Shown: positions 26,397 through 34,544 of the stretch, in pieces
How the letters are laid out: the number at the start of each line of letters is the position of its first letter
Numbering within the stretch: position 1 is the stretch's first letter
Origin: Bacillota bacterium
GTDB lineage: Bacteria > Bacillota > UBA5301 > JAMCQP01
Direction: 5' to 3'
DNA: 64,000 nucleotides
Assembly (NCBI GenBank): GCA_023381695.1
Contig: JAMCQP010000080.1
Location: 45,418-109,417, forward strand
Translations under genes and position numbers: made by a program
Notes under the pieces: model-generated
Seen by the model: the letters and a program-made list of their open reading frames with translations, nothing else
What the model was told of the DNA's origin: nothing
Database searches by the model: none

Positions 26397-26897
26397 ATGA
26401 AGGATGTCAAGGAGAGGGTCGCCTACCTGAAGGGTCTCATTGAAGGATCCGACTTTATCGGCCGCGATGGGAAGGGAAAAGTCGTTTGGGATAATATTCT
26501 GGAGATCTTTGACGATATTGCCGATTCTCTTGCCGAGATCAAGTCGTCGCATGATGAAGTGGTGGACTATATGGAGACCATCGACGAGGATCTCTCCGAT
26601 CTTGAAGACAACTTCTATGGGGCCGACGACGAAGAAGGCCAGTTTGTGGAGATGACCTGCCCGAATTGCCAGGAGACGGTCTATTTTGAAGAGGACCTCA
26701 TGGATGAGGATGACGTGGAGGTGACCTGCCCCAATTGCGGGGCGGTGATCTACTCCAGTGATGAGGAGTCGGACGAGGAGAGCGCCTCCGGGGACGCTGA
26801 AAGCTTTTTGGGCGGGGTTTTGACGAGCGGGCCGCGCGCCGAACACGACGGGAATGAGGAAGAGAGCCGAAGGCAACGCCGGCGCGGGCGCCTGTAA
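26397..26897 (+). CDS. CD1247-like protein with two CPNC zinc-ribbon knuckles
   Basis: A 166-residue acidic protein. The N-terminal half (VKERVAYLKGLIEGSDFIG..., WDNILEIFDDIADSLAEI) is the helical domain annotated CD1247 N-terminal in clostridia. The second half has CPNCQETVYF and CPNCGAVIYS, a two-knuckle zinc ribbon, then an Asp/Glu-rich low-complexity tail ending in RRQRRRGRL. AAGGAGAGAAG precedes ATG. It sits between efp and spoIIIA in many spore formers. The function is unknown. Confidence 0.82.
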   Translation: MKDVKERVAYLKGLIEGSDFIGRDGKGKVVWDNILEIFDDIADSLAEIKSSHDEVVDYMETIDEDLSDLEDNFYGADDEEGQFVEMTCPNCQETVYFEEDLMDEDDVEVTCPNCGAVIYSSDEESDEESASGDAESFLGGVLTSGPRAEHDGNEEESRRQRRRGRL

Positions 26898-26910
26898 TAT
26901 AGCCGCTTTT

Positions 26911-26952
26911 CGGGGATAGAGGACGTGATCACGGACTCTATCCCCGATTTAT
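26911..26952 (+). terminator. Hairpin with 10-bp stem after the CD1247-like gene
   Basis: CGGGGATAGA (26911-26920) pairs with TCTATCCCCG (26937-26946); the loop contains the palindrome GTGATCAC. A short, weak T-rich tail (ATTTATT) follows. Probably a terminator ending the aro-efp block. Confidence 0.6.
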
Positions 26953-27012
26953 TGTAAGTCGTAACTGCATGAACTGCAAATTCTTCAACAGAGCCTTGGG
27001 CTTGGATGGGGG

Positions 27013-27041
27013 TTGACATTCTCCCATTTTTATGGTACCAT
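27013..27041 (+). promoter_or_regulatory. Sigma-A promoter before a small hypothetical gene
   Basis: TTGACA (27013-27018), 17-nt spacer, TACCAT (27036-27041). Confidence 0.6.
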
Positions 27042-27094
27042 ACGGGGTAAGGTTAAATTGCATGTCGAGATGCAGAACTCGTGGGGTGGAGAAA

Positions 27095-27349
27095 GTGCCA
27101 AAAGAGTTACAAGATCATCGCTGGTTGAACCTGAAAACGGCTTTTGAGACCAAATCCGGCTCGGTCTTTCTCGTTTTGCAGCGAAACAGGTTCAGCGAAA
27201 CTTATTACCGGGTCCTGTTGTTTGAGAACGAAAAACGCTTTGAGTTGTTCAGGGGCAGCAGCATGGCCAGCGCGGGCAACATTTTTCAGTCGGTGGCCAG
27301 GAGCCGCCAGCTGGTAAGAAAAGCAATCTCCAACAGGATTTCCGCTTAA
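27095..27349 (+). CDS. Small conserved hypothetical protein
   Basis: An 84-residue protein. GTG 27095 is preferred: GGTGGAG lies 5 nt upstream and the promoter at 27013-27041 excludes the first in-frame ATG at 27032. The sequence predicts beta strands (SVFLVLQRNRFSETYYRVLL) and a C-terminal basic helix (SRQLVRKAISNRI). No family is recognised. Confidence 0.6.
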   Translation: MPKELQDHRWLNLKTAFETKSGSVFLVLQRNRFSETYYRVLLFENEKRFELFRGSSMASAGNIFQSVARSRQLVRKAISNRISA

Positions 27350-27407
27350 GGGAACATGTGAAGGTCTTCTCGATACACATTATTTAACATACACTGGATC
27401 TGGGTGA

Positions 27408-28061
27408 ATGAGTATGCACAAATTTGATCCGAAGCACCACGCGCGTCTTGATGACCCGGCCCGCCGGAAGATCCTGAACCCGGAGGAGATCCTCCGCAAG
27501 GCGGAACTCCGGCCGGGGCTGGTGGTTTGCGACATTGGTTGCGGCACGGGGTTCTTCACCCTGGCGGCCGCCCGCATGGCGGGAGAGAAAGGCCTGGTCT
27601 ACGGCGTGGATTCTTCCGCTGAGATGCTGGAACTTTTGCGGAAGAGGCTGGCCGGGGACGGACAAACGGCCGGGGACGGGACAATGGCTGGCGGCGGGCA
27701 AACGGCAGGAGGAGAGCGGGCAGACGGCGGCAGGCCGGATAACATCCAGCTTGTGCTTTCCCAGGAACTGGCCATCCCGTTGCCGGATCGCACGGCGGAT
27801 TTTGCGTTTATGTCTAACGTGCTTCATGAGATTACCCAGCGGTCGAGCTTTCTCCAGGAGGTCCATCGCCTGGTGAGACCCGGCGGAACCGTGACGGTGG
27901 TGGATTGGGTTGCTGCGCCCACCGAGGCCGGGCCGCCCGTGGAGGACCGGCTGCCGAAGGAACAGGCGTCAGAGCTTCTGAAACAGGCCGGTTTTCGGGT
28001 GGTAAAGGAATTTGAAGCCGGTCCCTTTCACTACGGGGTAACGGCACTGAAGCCGGCTTAA
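27408..28061 (+). CDS. Class I SAM-dependent methyltransferase with repeat insert
   Basis: A 217-residue protein (ATG 27408, alternative ATG 27414). Motif I reads VCDIGCGTGFFTLAAA, then the acidic post-I loop GVDSSAEML, motif II region DFAFMSNVLHEI and LVRPGGTVTVVDW. Between motif I and II lies a 25-residue insert rich in Gly/Thr/Ala (GDGQTAGDGTMAGGGQTAGG), encoded by near-tandem repeats around 27655-27725. The insert falls in a loop, so the fold should hold. The methyl acceptor is unknown. It converges with the minus-strand RHH gene. Confidence 0.85.
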   Translation: MSMHKFDPKHHARLDDPARRKILNPEEILRKAELRPGLVVCDIGCGTGFFTLAAARMAGEKGLVYGVDSSAEMLELLRKRLAGDGQTAGDGTMAGGGQTAGGERADGGRPDNIQLVLSQELAIPLPDRTADFAFMSNVLHEITQRSSFLQEVHRLVRPGGTVTVVDWVAAPTEAGPPVEDRLPKEQASELLKQAGFRVVKEFEAGPFHYGVTALKPA

Positions 28062-28109
28062 TAAGCCGCTTAGGCTGCTTAAATCCTGCCTAGAGCTGCC
28101 CGGGAGCTG

Positions 28110-28370
28110 TCAATCAGATTCATATGGCCTGGCCACTTCCCTGGCGATAGCTTTTTCAAGTTCATCCCATTCCGGCCAGTCCAGCGCGTATTTACCCGAC
28201 AAGACGCGCTGCATGGCCGCCTCTTTTTCGGCATCACTTCCCACAAGATACTTTTCTCGAACGGCTTCTCTAATAATCTCCCCAACCGAACGGTGTTCCT
28301 GAACTGCAATTGACTTCAACAATTCATATTCAGAAGGTTCAAAGAGGATTTCCAATCTTTTTTCAAGCAT
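28110..28370 (-). CDS. Ribbon-helix-helix (CopG-like) protein, orphan antitoxin type
   Basis: About 86 residues. ATG 28370 follows GAGGTGAGCG on the minus strand. The start MLEKRLEILFEPSEYELLK, then HRSVGEIIREAVREKYL, is the beta-alpha-alpha ribbon-helix-helix pattern of antitoxins that partner PIN toxins. The next gene position downstream on the minus strand holds no toxin, only 48 bp and then the converging methyltransferase gene. It is either a lone antitoxin, a regulator, or the remains of a pair. Confidence 0.7.
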   Translation of the reverse strand: MLEKRLEILFEPSEYELLKSIAVQEHRSVGEIIREAVREKYLVGSDAEKEAAMQRVLSGKYALDWPEWDELEKAIAREVARPYESD

Positions 28371-28475
28371 CTCGCTCACCTCTTTCATACCCGGAAATAC
28401 CCGAATATATTATACCACTAGTTTTTTCCCGGGCAATCATCAGGCGCTTTGTTTTTCCAGGTGATTGAGGCCCGG

Positions 28476-28505
28476 GCATATTTTTGGCCTGCCCCAATAT
28501 ACATG
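28476..28505 (+). promoter_or_regulatory. Probable SigE promoter of the spoIIIA operon
   Basis: GCATATT (28476-28482), 15-nt spacer, TATACATG (28498-28505), close to the SigE pattern (KMATATT and CATACAnT). spoIIIA is a known mother-cell SigE operon, which supports the call. Confidence 0.6.
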
Positions 28506-28545
28506 TACAAGTAATGGACATGCCCGTAAAGGAGCCGGTCACATC

Positions 28546-29589
28546 ATGCAATCGCCAGACACCGTACAATCGTCAGATGCCATACAACCGTCAGACGCAA
28601 AAGGCCGGGTCGATGGCCGCTTTGGCGAGCTGTTGCCCGTTTTGCCGGCCCATTTGAGGGAGATCCTTGGGCGCATTCCCACGGAGGTCCTGAAGAACCT
28701 GGAAGAGATCCGGCTGCGGGAAGAGCGCCCTCTGATGCTCGTTTACGGCGGCAGAGATGGATTTGCCACCCCGCGTTCCACCATACAGGAACTGCCCGGC
28801 GAACCGGATCCAGCTTACATCATAACCCGCGAAGACACCGCCAAAACCTTGCAACTGATGAGCCATTCGTCGCTTTACGCGCTGGAAGAGGAGCTCCGTA
28901 ACGGATTTCTCACCCTGCCGGGCGGCCATCGGGTGGGCTTTGTGGGCAAAGGGATCACCGAAGACGGGCGCCTGAAGACGCTGAAAAATATCAGCGGCTT
29001 CAATATCCGTCTTGCCCGGGAGATTTTGGGGGCGGCGGATCAGGTGTTGCCACGGCTGGTTGTCACGCCCCCCATGGACGGCAAGGATGCTTCAAAAGTC
29101 CTGTCTACGTTGATCATCTCCCCGCCGCAATGCGGCAAAACCACCCTCTTGCGGGATTTGGCCCGCCAGATCAGCGACGGGGTCCCGTCCCTGGGCCTTA
29201 TTGGCCGCAAGGTGGGGATCGTGGATGAGCGTTCGGAGATCGCCGGCTGCTTCAACGGCGTGCCCCAGAACGATGTTGGGGTGCGCACCGATGTTCTGGA
29301 CACGTGCCCCAAGGCCGCGGGAATCATGCTGCTCTTGAGGTCCATGTCGCCGGAGGTGGTGGTAACCGACGAGATCGGCCGCGAGGAGGATGTAGATGCA
29401 GTGGAAGAGGCCTGCCATGCGGGGGTGGCGGTGATCGCCACGGCGCACGGTCACGATCTGGGGGAACTCCTGCGGCGGCCCGGTACCGGCCGCGTGATCA
29501 GGGACGGGCACTTCCAGCGGGCGGTGATCTTGAGCCGCCGCAGGGGACCCGGCACCGTGGAAGCCGTCCTGGAACTCAACCAGGAATGA
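28546..29589 (+). CDS. spoIIIAA: Stage III sporulation protein AA (engulfment channel ATPase)
   Basis: A 347-residue secretion-type ATPase that energises the SpoIIIA-SpoIIQ channel between mother cell and forespore. Walker A reads SPPQCGKTTLLRD near residue 190; GIVDERSEIAGC and VVVTDEIGREEDVDAV follow, then ATAHGHDL. ATG 28546 is used with AAAGGAG 12 nt upstream. The first 20 residues (QSPDTVQSSDAIQPSDA) come from a DNA repeat of about 15 bp and look like a slippage-derived extension. First gene of the complete spoIIIA operon. Confidence 0.95.
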   Translation: MQSPDTVQSSDAIQPSDAKGRVDGRFGELLPVLPAHLREILGRIPTEVLKNLEEIRLREERPLMLVYGGRDGFATPRSTIQELPGEPDPAYIITREDTAKTLQLMSHSSLYALEEELRNGFLTLPGGHRVGFVGKGITEDGRLKTLKNISGFNIRLAREILGAADQVLPRLVVTPPMDGKDASKVLSTLIISPPQCGKTTLLRDLARQISDGVPSLGLIGRKVGIVDERSEIAGCFNGVPQNDVGVRTDVLDTCPKAAGIMLLLRSMSPEVVVTDEIGREEDVDAVEEACHAGVAVIATAHGHDLGELLRRPGTGRVIRDGHFQRAVILSRRRGPGTVEAVLELNQE

Positions 29590-29598
29590 GGGTGGAGA

Positions 29599-29685
29599 GG
29601 ATTCCAGCAAAAATGATGCGGACAGGATCCAGGCAAAGTGATATGGACATGTTCCCAGCAAAATGATTTGGACAGGTTCCCGGAG
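29599..29685 (+). repeat. Three degenerate 25-26-bp tandem repeats between spoIIIAA and spoIIIAB
   Basis: Units start at 29599, 29625 and 29650, each of the form GG/TGTTCCCAGCAAAATGAT-N3-GGACA, with a fourth partial start at 29675. The copies differ at several places. Multiple 20-25-bp repeats of this kind are known at the ends of some insertion sequences such as the IS21 family. No transposase gene is present, so this may be an IS end left behind. No unique spacers exist, so it is not CRISPR. Confidence 0.65.
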
Positions 29686-29761
29686 AGGTTGTCATAACTT
29701 GACCCACTGCCAAATAAGATTGAATAAGCTGGCGACCGGCCAGAATGGGAGGCTTACAACG

Positions 29762-30313
29762 ATGGGATCCCCTCTGATTTTGAAGCTGGCGGGCAGCCTG
29801 ATGGTGATCCTGGCCACCAGCCTTCTGGGGCACGAGATCGCCACGGCCTACGCCAGGCGGCCGCAGCAACTGAGGCTTTTGCGCACGGCGTTGCAAATGC
29901 TGGAAACCGAGGTGGCCTACGCGCGTTCGTTGCTCCCGGAGGCCCTGGGGATGGTGGCGGCGCGCCTTGGGGGCCGTGAGGCGGGAAGCGAGCCGGTGGC
30001 GAAGCTCTTCCGTTATTGCCGGGATGAATTGCGGCGCGGGGAAGGGTTGACCGGCGGGGAGGCCTGGATCCGGGCGGTGGAAAAGGTATTTGCACAAAGC
30101 GCCCTCAAACCTCGGGATCGGGAGATCTTGCTCGCATTTGGCGCCTATCTCGGAGCTTCCGACAAGGAAGACCAGATCAAACACCTCCGCCTGGCTCAAA
30201 CGCAGCTGGCGCAGGAGGAGGCCGCCGCCTGGGAGGAGAGGCGGAAGAACAGCCGGCTTTACCACTACCTGGGCGTTTCCGCCGGCCTGATCGTGGTTCT
30301 CACTTTACTCTAG
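29762..30313 (+). CDS. spoIIIAB: Stage III sporulation protein AB
   Basis: A 183-residue protein with an N-terminal membrane helix (LILKLAGSLMVILATSLLG), a helical cytoplasmic domain (RRPQQLRLLRTALQMLETEV) resembling type II secretion GspF, and a C-terminal hydrophobic end (GLIVVLTLL). GGGAGG precedes ATG. It follows the repeat block, about 170 bp after spoIIIAA, a larger gap than is usual in this operon. Confidence 0.92.
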   Translation: MGSPLILKLAGSLMVILATSLLGHEIATAYARRPQQLRLLRTALQMLETEVAYARSLLPEALGMVAARLGGREAGSEPVAKLFRYCRDELRRGEGLTGGEAWIRAVEKVFAQSALKPRDREILLAFGAYLGASDKEDQIKHLRLAQTQLAQEEAAAWEERRKNSRLYHYLGVSAGLIVVLTLL

Positions 30314-30337
30314 GACTATTTGGAGAGGAGAAGCCAG

Positions 30338-30535
30338 ATGGATGTCAATCTGATCTTTCGGATTGCCGGGATCGGCATTCTGATCTCGGTTTTTAATATG
30401 GTCCTCAAACAGGCCGGCAAAGAGGAACAGGCTCAGATGCTCACCCTGGCCGGCGTGGTAGTGGTGTTGATGATGGTCATCCAGCTCATCAGCCGGCTCT
30501 TTACCGACGTGCGCTCGGTTTTTCAGCTCTGGTAG
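30338..30535 (+). CDS. spoIIIAC: Stage III sporulation protein AC
   Basis: A 65-residue membrane protein with two hydrophobic helices separated by LKQAGKEEQAQML, the typical SpoIIIAC layout. GGAGAGGAG lies upstream. Part of the mother-cell membrane channel complex. Confidence 0.95.
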   Translation: MDVNLIFRIAGIGILISVFNMVLKQAGKEEQAQMLTLAGVVVVLMMVIQLISRLFTDVRSVFQLW

Positions 30536-30595
30536 GGCCTGTCCCCGGATCAGGGGGAGAATGCGGCGAGGGAAAGGGCTCGGGGGGTTAAGACC

Positions 30596-30982
30596 GTGGA
30601 AGTGATGCAACTGGTTGGCCTGGGGCTGGTGGCCTCAATCCTGGTGGTGATCCTGCGGGACCAGCGCCCGGAGATCGCCTTATTGCTCAGTATCGTCGTG
30701 GGAGTCCTGGTCTTTTTATTTATGCTGGACAGATTGGCGGCGGTGCTGAATGTGCTTCGGGATCTGGCGGTCCGGGCGGACCTGAACCTGGCGTACCTGG
30801 GTACGGTTCTCAAGATCGTGGGCATTGCGTATATCGTCGGCTTTGGGGCCCAGATCTCCCGCGACGCGGGGGAGGGAGCCATAGCCAACAAGATCGAATT
30901 CGGCGGCAAGATCTTGATTCTGGTGCTGGCGGCGCCGGTGATGGTGGCGGTTTTGCAGGCGATCATCCAGATCCTGCCGTGA
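30596..30982 (+). CDS. spoIIIAD: Stage III sporulation protein AD
   Basis: A 128-residue membrane protein from GTG, with about four hydrophobic helices. The middle block (LGTVLKIVGIAYIVGFGAQI and SRDAGEGAIANKIEFGGKI) is the family core. Channel component with SpoIIIAC and AE. The order and size match the standard operon. Confidence 0.95.
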   Translation: MEVMQLVGLGLVASILVVILRDQRPEIALLLSIVVGVLVFLFMLDRLAAVLNVLRDLAVRADLNLAYLGTVLKIVGIAYIVGFGAQISRDAGEGAIANKIEFGGKILILVLAAPVMVAVLQAIIQILP

Positions 30983-31055
30983 ACCAAGACCTGGTCCGGC
31001 AAAGAATGGTTATTGCCTTGAAGGAGCAAGGGGGCGGAAGAAGGGTCAGAGGTGA

Positions 31056-32246
31056 ATGTTGCGATACGGCCTTGTGGTTTTCGGGCTTTGGTTGGCCATG
31101 ACGGCCAATGCCGGGATGGCGTGGGCGGAGGAAACGCCGGCGGCCGGGGCCACCCCCGGGGAAGTGGTGGACTCCCAGCTTAAAGCGCTTCAGGCCGACC
31201 AGTTGAAAGTCTTCCTGGAGAGGCTGGACAGCGATGCGCAACAGGTTCTGCCCGAACTGAACCTGCGGGAGATGATCTTTCCCGGCAAGAACGGGAAGAC
31301 AGCCCTGGACCCGCGGCGGATCCTGGCGGGGTTGCTCAAATATCTCTTCAAGGAAGTCGTGGCAAATACTAGCCTTCTGGGGCAGTTGCTGGTTCTGGCG
31401 GTGATCTGCGCCGTCCTGCAGCAGATGCAGGGCGCTATCGGCGACCGATCTTTCGGCGACCTGACCTTTGCCGTCTCCTACCTGGTGCTGATCTTTATCG
31501 GGGTCAAGAGCTTCTACTATGCGGCGGGTTACGGGCGCACGGCGATCGATGACATGGTGGCGTTGATGCAGGCGCTGTTGCCCATGTTCACAACCCTTCT
31601 GGTGGCTATCGGAGGGGTCACCACCGCAGCCATCCTGCATCCTCTGATGTTTGCGGTGACCGGACTGGTGGGCACCCTGCTCAAAAACGTGGTCATCCCG
31701 CTGCTCTTCTTTTCGACGGTGGTGGGGCTGGCGGGAAATATCTCGGAAAAATTCCCCATGGCGCGGCTGGCGGCACTGGTCCGCCAGGTGGCCGTGGCCA
31801 CCCTGGGGATCTTCTTCAGCATCTTTCTTGGCACGATGCTGGTGCGGGGTGTGACCGCGCCGGTGACCGATGCGGTGACGATCAAGGCGGGAAAGTTCCT
31901 GGCCAGCAACTTCATCCCGATCATCGGCAAGATGTTCTCCGACGCCGTGGAGATTGTCGCGGGCTGTTCGCTGCTGGTCAAAAACGCCATCGGCCTGGTG
32001 GGCATCATCCTGATCTTCGCCTTTGCCGTCTTTCCGGTGTTGAAGATCCTGGGAATCATCATCGTCTACAAGGTGGCCAACGCATTGATGGAGCCCATCG
32101 GGGACAAACGGCTGGTGGAAGCCCTCGGGCATCTGGAGAGCAGCCTGATGTTTCTGGTGGTGGTGGTTGGCGCGGTCGGGCTGATGTTCTTCGTGTCGCT
32201 GACAATTATCATCAGCGTGGGGAGCTTTACGGCCGGGATCTACTGA
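31056..32246 (+). CDS. spoIIIAE: Stage III sporulation protein AE
   Basis: A 396-residue polytopic membrane protein. A signal-like N-terminus (YGLVVFGLWLAMTANAGMAW) is followed by an extracytoplasmic stretch (residues about 25-95) and seven or eight hydrophobic segments. GAGGTGA precedes ATG. It is thought to be the central membrane pore subunit of the SpoIIIA complex. Confidence 0.95.
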   Translation: MLRYGLVVFGLWLAMTANAGMAWAEETPAAGATPGEVVDSQLKALQADQLKVFLERLDSDAQQVLPELNLREMIFPGKNGKTALDPRRILAGLLKYLFKEVVANTSLLGQLLVLAVICAVLQQMQGAIGDRSFGDLTFAVSYLVLIFIGVKSFYYAAGYGRTAIDDMVALMQALLPMFTTLLVAIGGVTTAAILHPLMFAVTGLVGTLLKNVVIPLLFFSTVVGLAGNISEKFPMARLAALVRQVAVATLGIFFSIFLGTMLVRGVTAPVTDAVTIKAGKFLASNFIPIIGKMFSDAVEIVAGCSLLVKNAIGLVGIILIFAFAVFPVLKILGIIIVYKVANALMEPIGDKRLVEALGHLESSLMFLVVVVGAVGLMFFVSLTIIISVGSFTAGIY

Positions 32247-32317
32247 TGCCGTTCCGGGTTTCGCAGGCTGCGCAAGAGTGCATGATGTACAGGTGGCGCC
32301 TTACCGGAGGTGCGATT

Positions 32318-33106
32318 ATGATTGAATCCTTGTCGCAGTGGGTCAAAAACCTGATAACGCTGGTCTTCGTCGTCACCTTCCTGGAGATGCTCACCCCGGA
32401 CAACGACCTCAAAAAATTCACCAGGGTGGTGGTGGGCTTCTTTGTCCTGGTGGCGGTGATCAGCCCTCTTCTGGATCTGGTGCGCGGCGGGGCGGCCTGG
32501 CCGGAACCCGAGGAACTCTTCCCTTTCGGGGCTTCTGCCGGTGGAAGCGGGGGAGGGGCATGGGGCGCCGGCGCGGTGGGCGATGGGGTTGTGGCCGCAG
32601 GAGCGAGCGCTGCAGCCGGACCAGGCCCGGAAAGCTCGGGATCGGAACTGGAGGCGGTAAACGCCCGGCAGGCCACGGCGCTGTATACCGCCAGGCTGGC
32701 CGAGGAGGTCAGAACGGTGGTCAAGGAAATTTTGCCGGATTGGGAGGCCGGGGTCCAGGTGAAGGTCAGCCCGGGGGGCGGGCAGGTTGCCGGACTTGAG
32801 GTGGCCTTGCGCAAGCCGGTCGATTCCGGGCCAGGCGATTCCAATATTGAAATTCCGGAAGTGGCCATAACCGGTGGCGGTTTCTCCGACGGCCCTTCCG
32901 ACAGCTTTTCCGGCGGCCTTTTCAGCGGACCTTCTTTGCGGGGCAACCAGAGATCTCCAGACAACGGCGGGGCCTCTGTGCCGGCCGGCGGCGAGTCCCT
33001 GGGCCGGGAAGACGCCGCACAGGCTATAAGCGAACGGGTGCGGCAGAGGGTGGCGTCCTTGACAGCTCTTTCCCCCGAAAAGATCCGGATTTCAGTAATG
33101 CGTTAA
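32318..33106 (+). CDS. spoIIIAF: Stage III sporulation protein AF with low-complexity insert
   Basis: A 262-residue protein. ATG 32318 follows CGGAGGTG; the frame is open earlier but without a ribosome site. Two N-terminal helices (LITLVFVVTFLEMLTP and VVVGFFVLVAVISPLLDLV) anchor a soluble domain with ring-building fold. A Gly/Ala-rich stretch (about residues 70-105, GGSGGGAWGAGAVGDGVV and after) and another Ser/Gly-rich region near 185-225 make it longer than usual. The C-terminal SLTALSPEKIRISVM is typical. Confidence 0.92.
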   Translation: MIESLSQWVKNLITLVFVVTFLEMLTPDNDLKKFTRVVVGFFVLVAVISPLLDLVRGGAAWPEPEELFPFGASAGGSGGGAWGAGAVGDGVVAAGASAAAGPGPESSGSELEAVNARQATALYTARLAEEVRTVVKEILPDWEAGVQVKVSPGGGQVAGLEVALRKPVDSGPGDSNIEIPEVAITGGGFSDGPSDSFSGGLFSGPSLRGNQRSPDNGGASVPAGGESLGREDAAQAISERVRQRVASLTALSPEKIRISVMR

Positions 33107-33137
33107 TGCGCTAGCGAATGATGGGAGGGGTGGAGGT

Positions 33138-33809
33138 TTGCAGGACTGGAAGGAACTCTACGAAAAAGGGAGGGAGTTTGCGCGCAAACTCCTGGGAAAA
33201 GGGGCGGGTGGCCAGTCCCAAAATCTGAAACGCAAATCCACCTGGATGCTGGTCCTCCTGGGCCTGCTGGGCGTGATCCTGCTGATTGCCGGCAACCCCT
33301 GGCCGGCGGCTCGACCGCCCGCCGCCCCCAAGGTTGTGGAGGAACAGGGGCAACAAGGGCCGGGGGTATCGGCGGCCTCCAGGGCCCCGGTCAGTTATGA
33401 GGAGAGTTTGAAACAGCAGCTGGCCGCGACGCTTACCCAGATGGAGGGGGTGGGGGAGGTGGCCATCCAGATCACGCTTGCTTCCGGGCCGGAATTTGAA
33501 TACGCCCGGAAGGAAACCCAGACCACCAAGATCACCCAGGAACAGGACCGGGCCGGGGGCAACCGGGTAATCAACGAAAAGAGCGAGAACCGTGAAGTGA
33601 CCATCGTGCGGGAAGATCAGGGGCGTACGGACCGTCCGGTGATCGTCGTCGAAAGACGCCCACAGATTCGAGGAGTACTGGTGGTCGCCGATGGCGCCCG
33701 GGATCCGGTGATCCGGGCGCGGTTGACTAAAGCGGTGCAGACCGTGTTGGGGATCCCGGCTCACCGCGTACAGGTCCTTCCCAGGAAATCAAGTGAGGCA
33801 AGGTGGTGA
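33138..33809 (+). CDS. spoIIIAG: Stage III sporulation protein AG
   Basis: A 223-residue protein starting at TTG with GGGTGGAGG upstream. One membrane helix (WMLVLLGLLGVILLI, about residues 35-50), a Pro/Ala/Gln-rich linker, then a ring-building motif domain (VGEVAIQITLASG, ..., RGVLVVADGARDPVIRARL, LTKAVQTVLGIPAHRVQVLP). SpoIIIAG forms the large ring of the channel in the space between membranes. It overlaps spoIIIAH by 7 nt. Confidence 0.95.
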   Translation: MQDWKELYEKGREFARKLLGKGAGGQSQNLKRKSTWMLVLLGLLGVILLIAGNPWPAARPPAAPKVVEEQGQQGPGVSAASRAPVSYEESLKQQLAATLTQMEGVGEVAIQITLASGPEFEYARKETQTTKITQEQDRAGGNRVINEKSENREVTIVREDQGRTDRPVIVVERRPQIRGVLVVADGARDPVIRARLTKAVQTVLGIPAHRVQVLPRKSSEARW

Positions 33810-34429
33810 TTATCGTGTTTAAGAGGGTTCTCTTCCGGACGATGCTCATCGTGGTGGCCGCGGTGGCGCTGGTCAGCTTTCTGGTGGCTCCCACCAATAC
33901 CCCCGGCCAGCGATGGGGTTTTGGAAGCCGGCCGGACAAGACCGCAATGGCGCCGGAGACCGCGCCGGAGACGGGCGTTCAGGGGACCACCGCTCCAGAG
34001 CAGGCGGCCGCGCCGGTGATGACCGGAACAGGAAAGCGGTCTGCCAGGGAGCCCGGTTCTCCTTCCGCCCAGGGGGGGGCCGACGGTTTTTACGCGGATT
34101 ACCGGGTGGAGCGGGAAAGCGGCCGGAGCGCCGAGATGGAGATGTTGCAGTCTCTGATCAACAACCCCAACACCACGCCCCTTGTGAAGCAAGACGCCCA
34201 GCAAAAACTCTTGAAGCTTGTCTCCCTCTCGGAATCTGAACTTCAACTGGAGAACCTGCTCAAGGCCGAGGGTTATTCCGACGCCCTGGTCTTTCTGCAG
34301 GGCGACAGCCTGACCATCATCCTCTCGGGCAACGCCGTCAATGAGACCACGGCCACCCGCATCGGAGATCTGGCCACTCGCGCCACGGGCATCCCGCTGC
34401 CCAAGATCGTGATTGTGGAGAAGAAGTAG
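33803..34429 (+). CDS. spoIIIAH: Stage III sporulation protein AH
   Basis: A 208-residue protein. Start GTG 33803 (GTG 33806 and 33815 also possible) within the end of spoIIIAG. An N-terminal helix (TMLIVVAAVALVSFLVAP) precedes a Pro/Thr-rich linker and the YscJ/FliF-like domain (REEKEL-type VERESGRSAEMEMLQSLINN and DALVFLQGDSLTIIL). It binds forespore SpoIIQ across the septum. Last gene of the operon, followed by a strong terminator. Confidence 0.93.
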   Translation: MVIIVFKRVLFRTMLIVVAAVALVSFLVAPTNTPGQRWGFGSRPDKTAMAPETAPETGVQGTTAPEQAAAPVMTGTGKRSAREPGSPSAQGGADGFYADYRVERESGRSAEMEMLQSLINNPNTTPLVKQDAQQKLLKLVSLSESELQLENLLKAEGYSDALVFLQGDSLTIILSGNAVNETTATRIGDLATRATGIPLPKIVIVEKK

Positions 34430-34445
34430 GGTTGGACAAACGTGA

Positions 34446-34482
34446 AAACCCGGGCGATAGGATGTTGCCCGGGTTTGGTTTT
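34446..34482 (+). terminator. Strong terminator after the spoIIIA operon
   Basis: AAACCCGGGC (34446-34455) pairs perfectly with GCCCGGGTTT (34467-34476), followed by GGTTTT. It also has an A-run on the left, so it may work for the converging minus-strand GNAT relic too. Confidence 0.85.
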
Positions 34483-34544
34483 GAGCCAGGCCCGTTCCAC
34501 CAGCAACGTGAAGTATGTGACGAACCGCTGCGGATCGTTTAAGC

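Noticed and set aside
29599..29685. Possible CRISPR array
   Set aside because: Repeats are contiguous, degenerate and have no spacers; no cas genes nearby.
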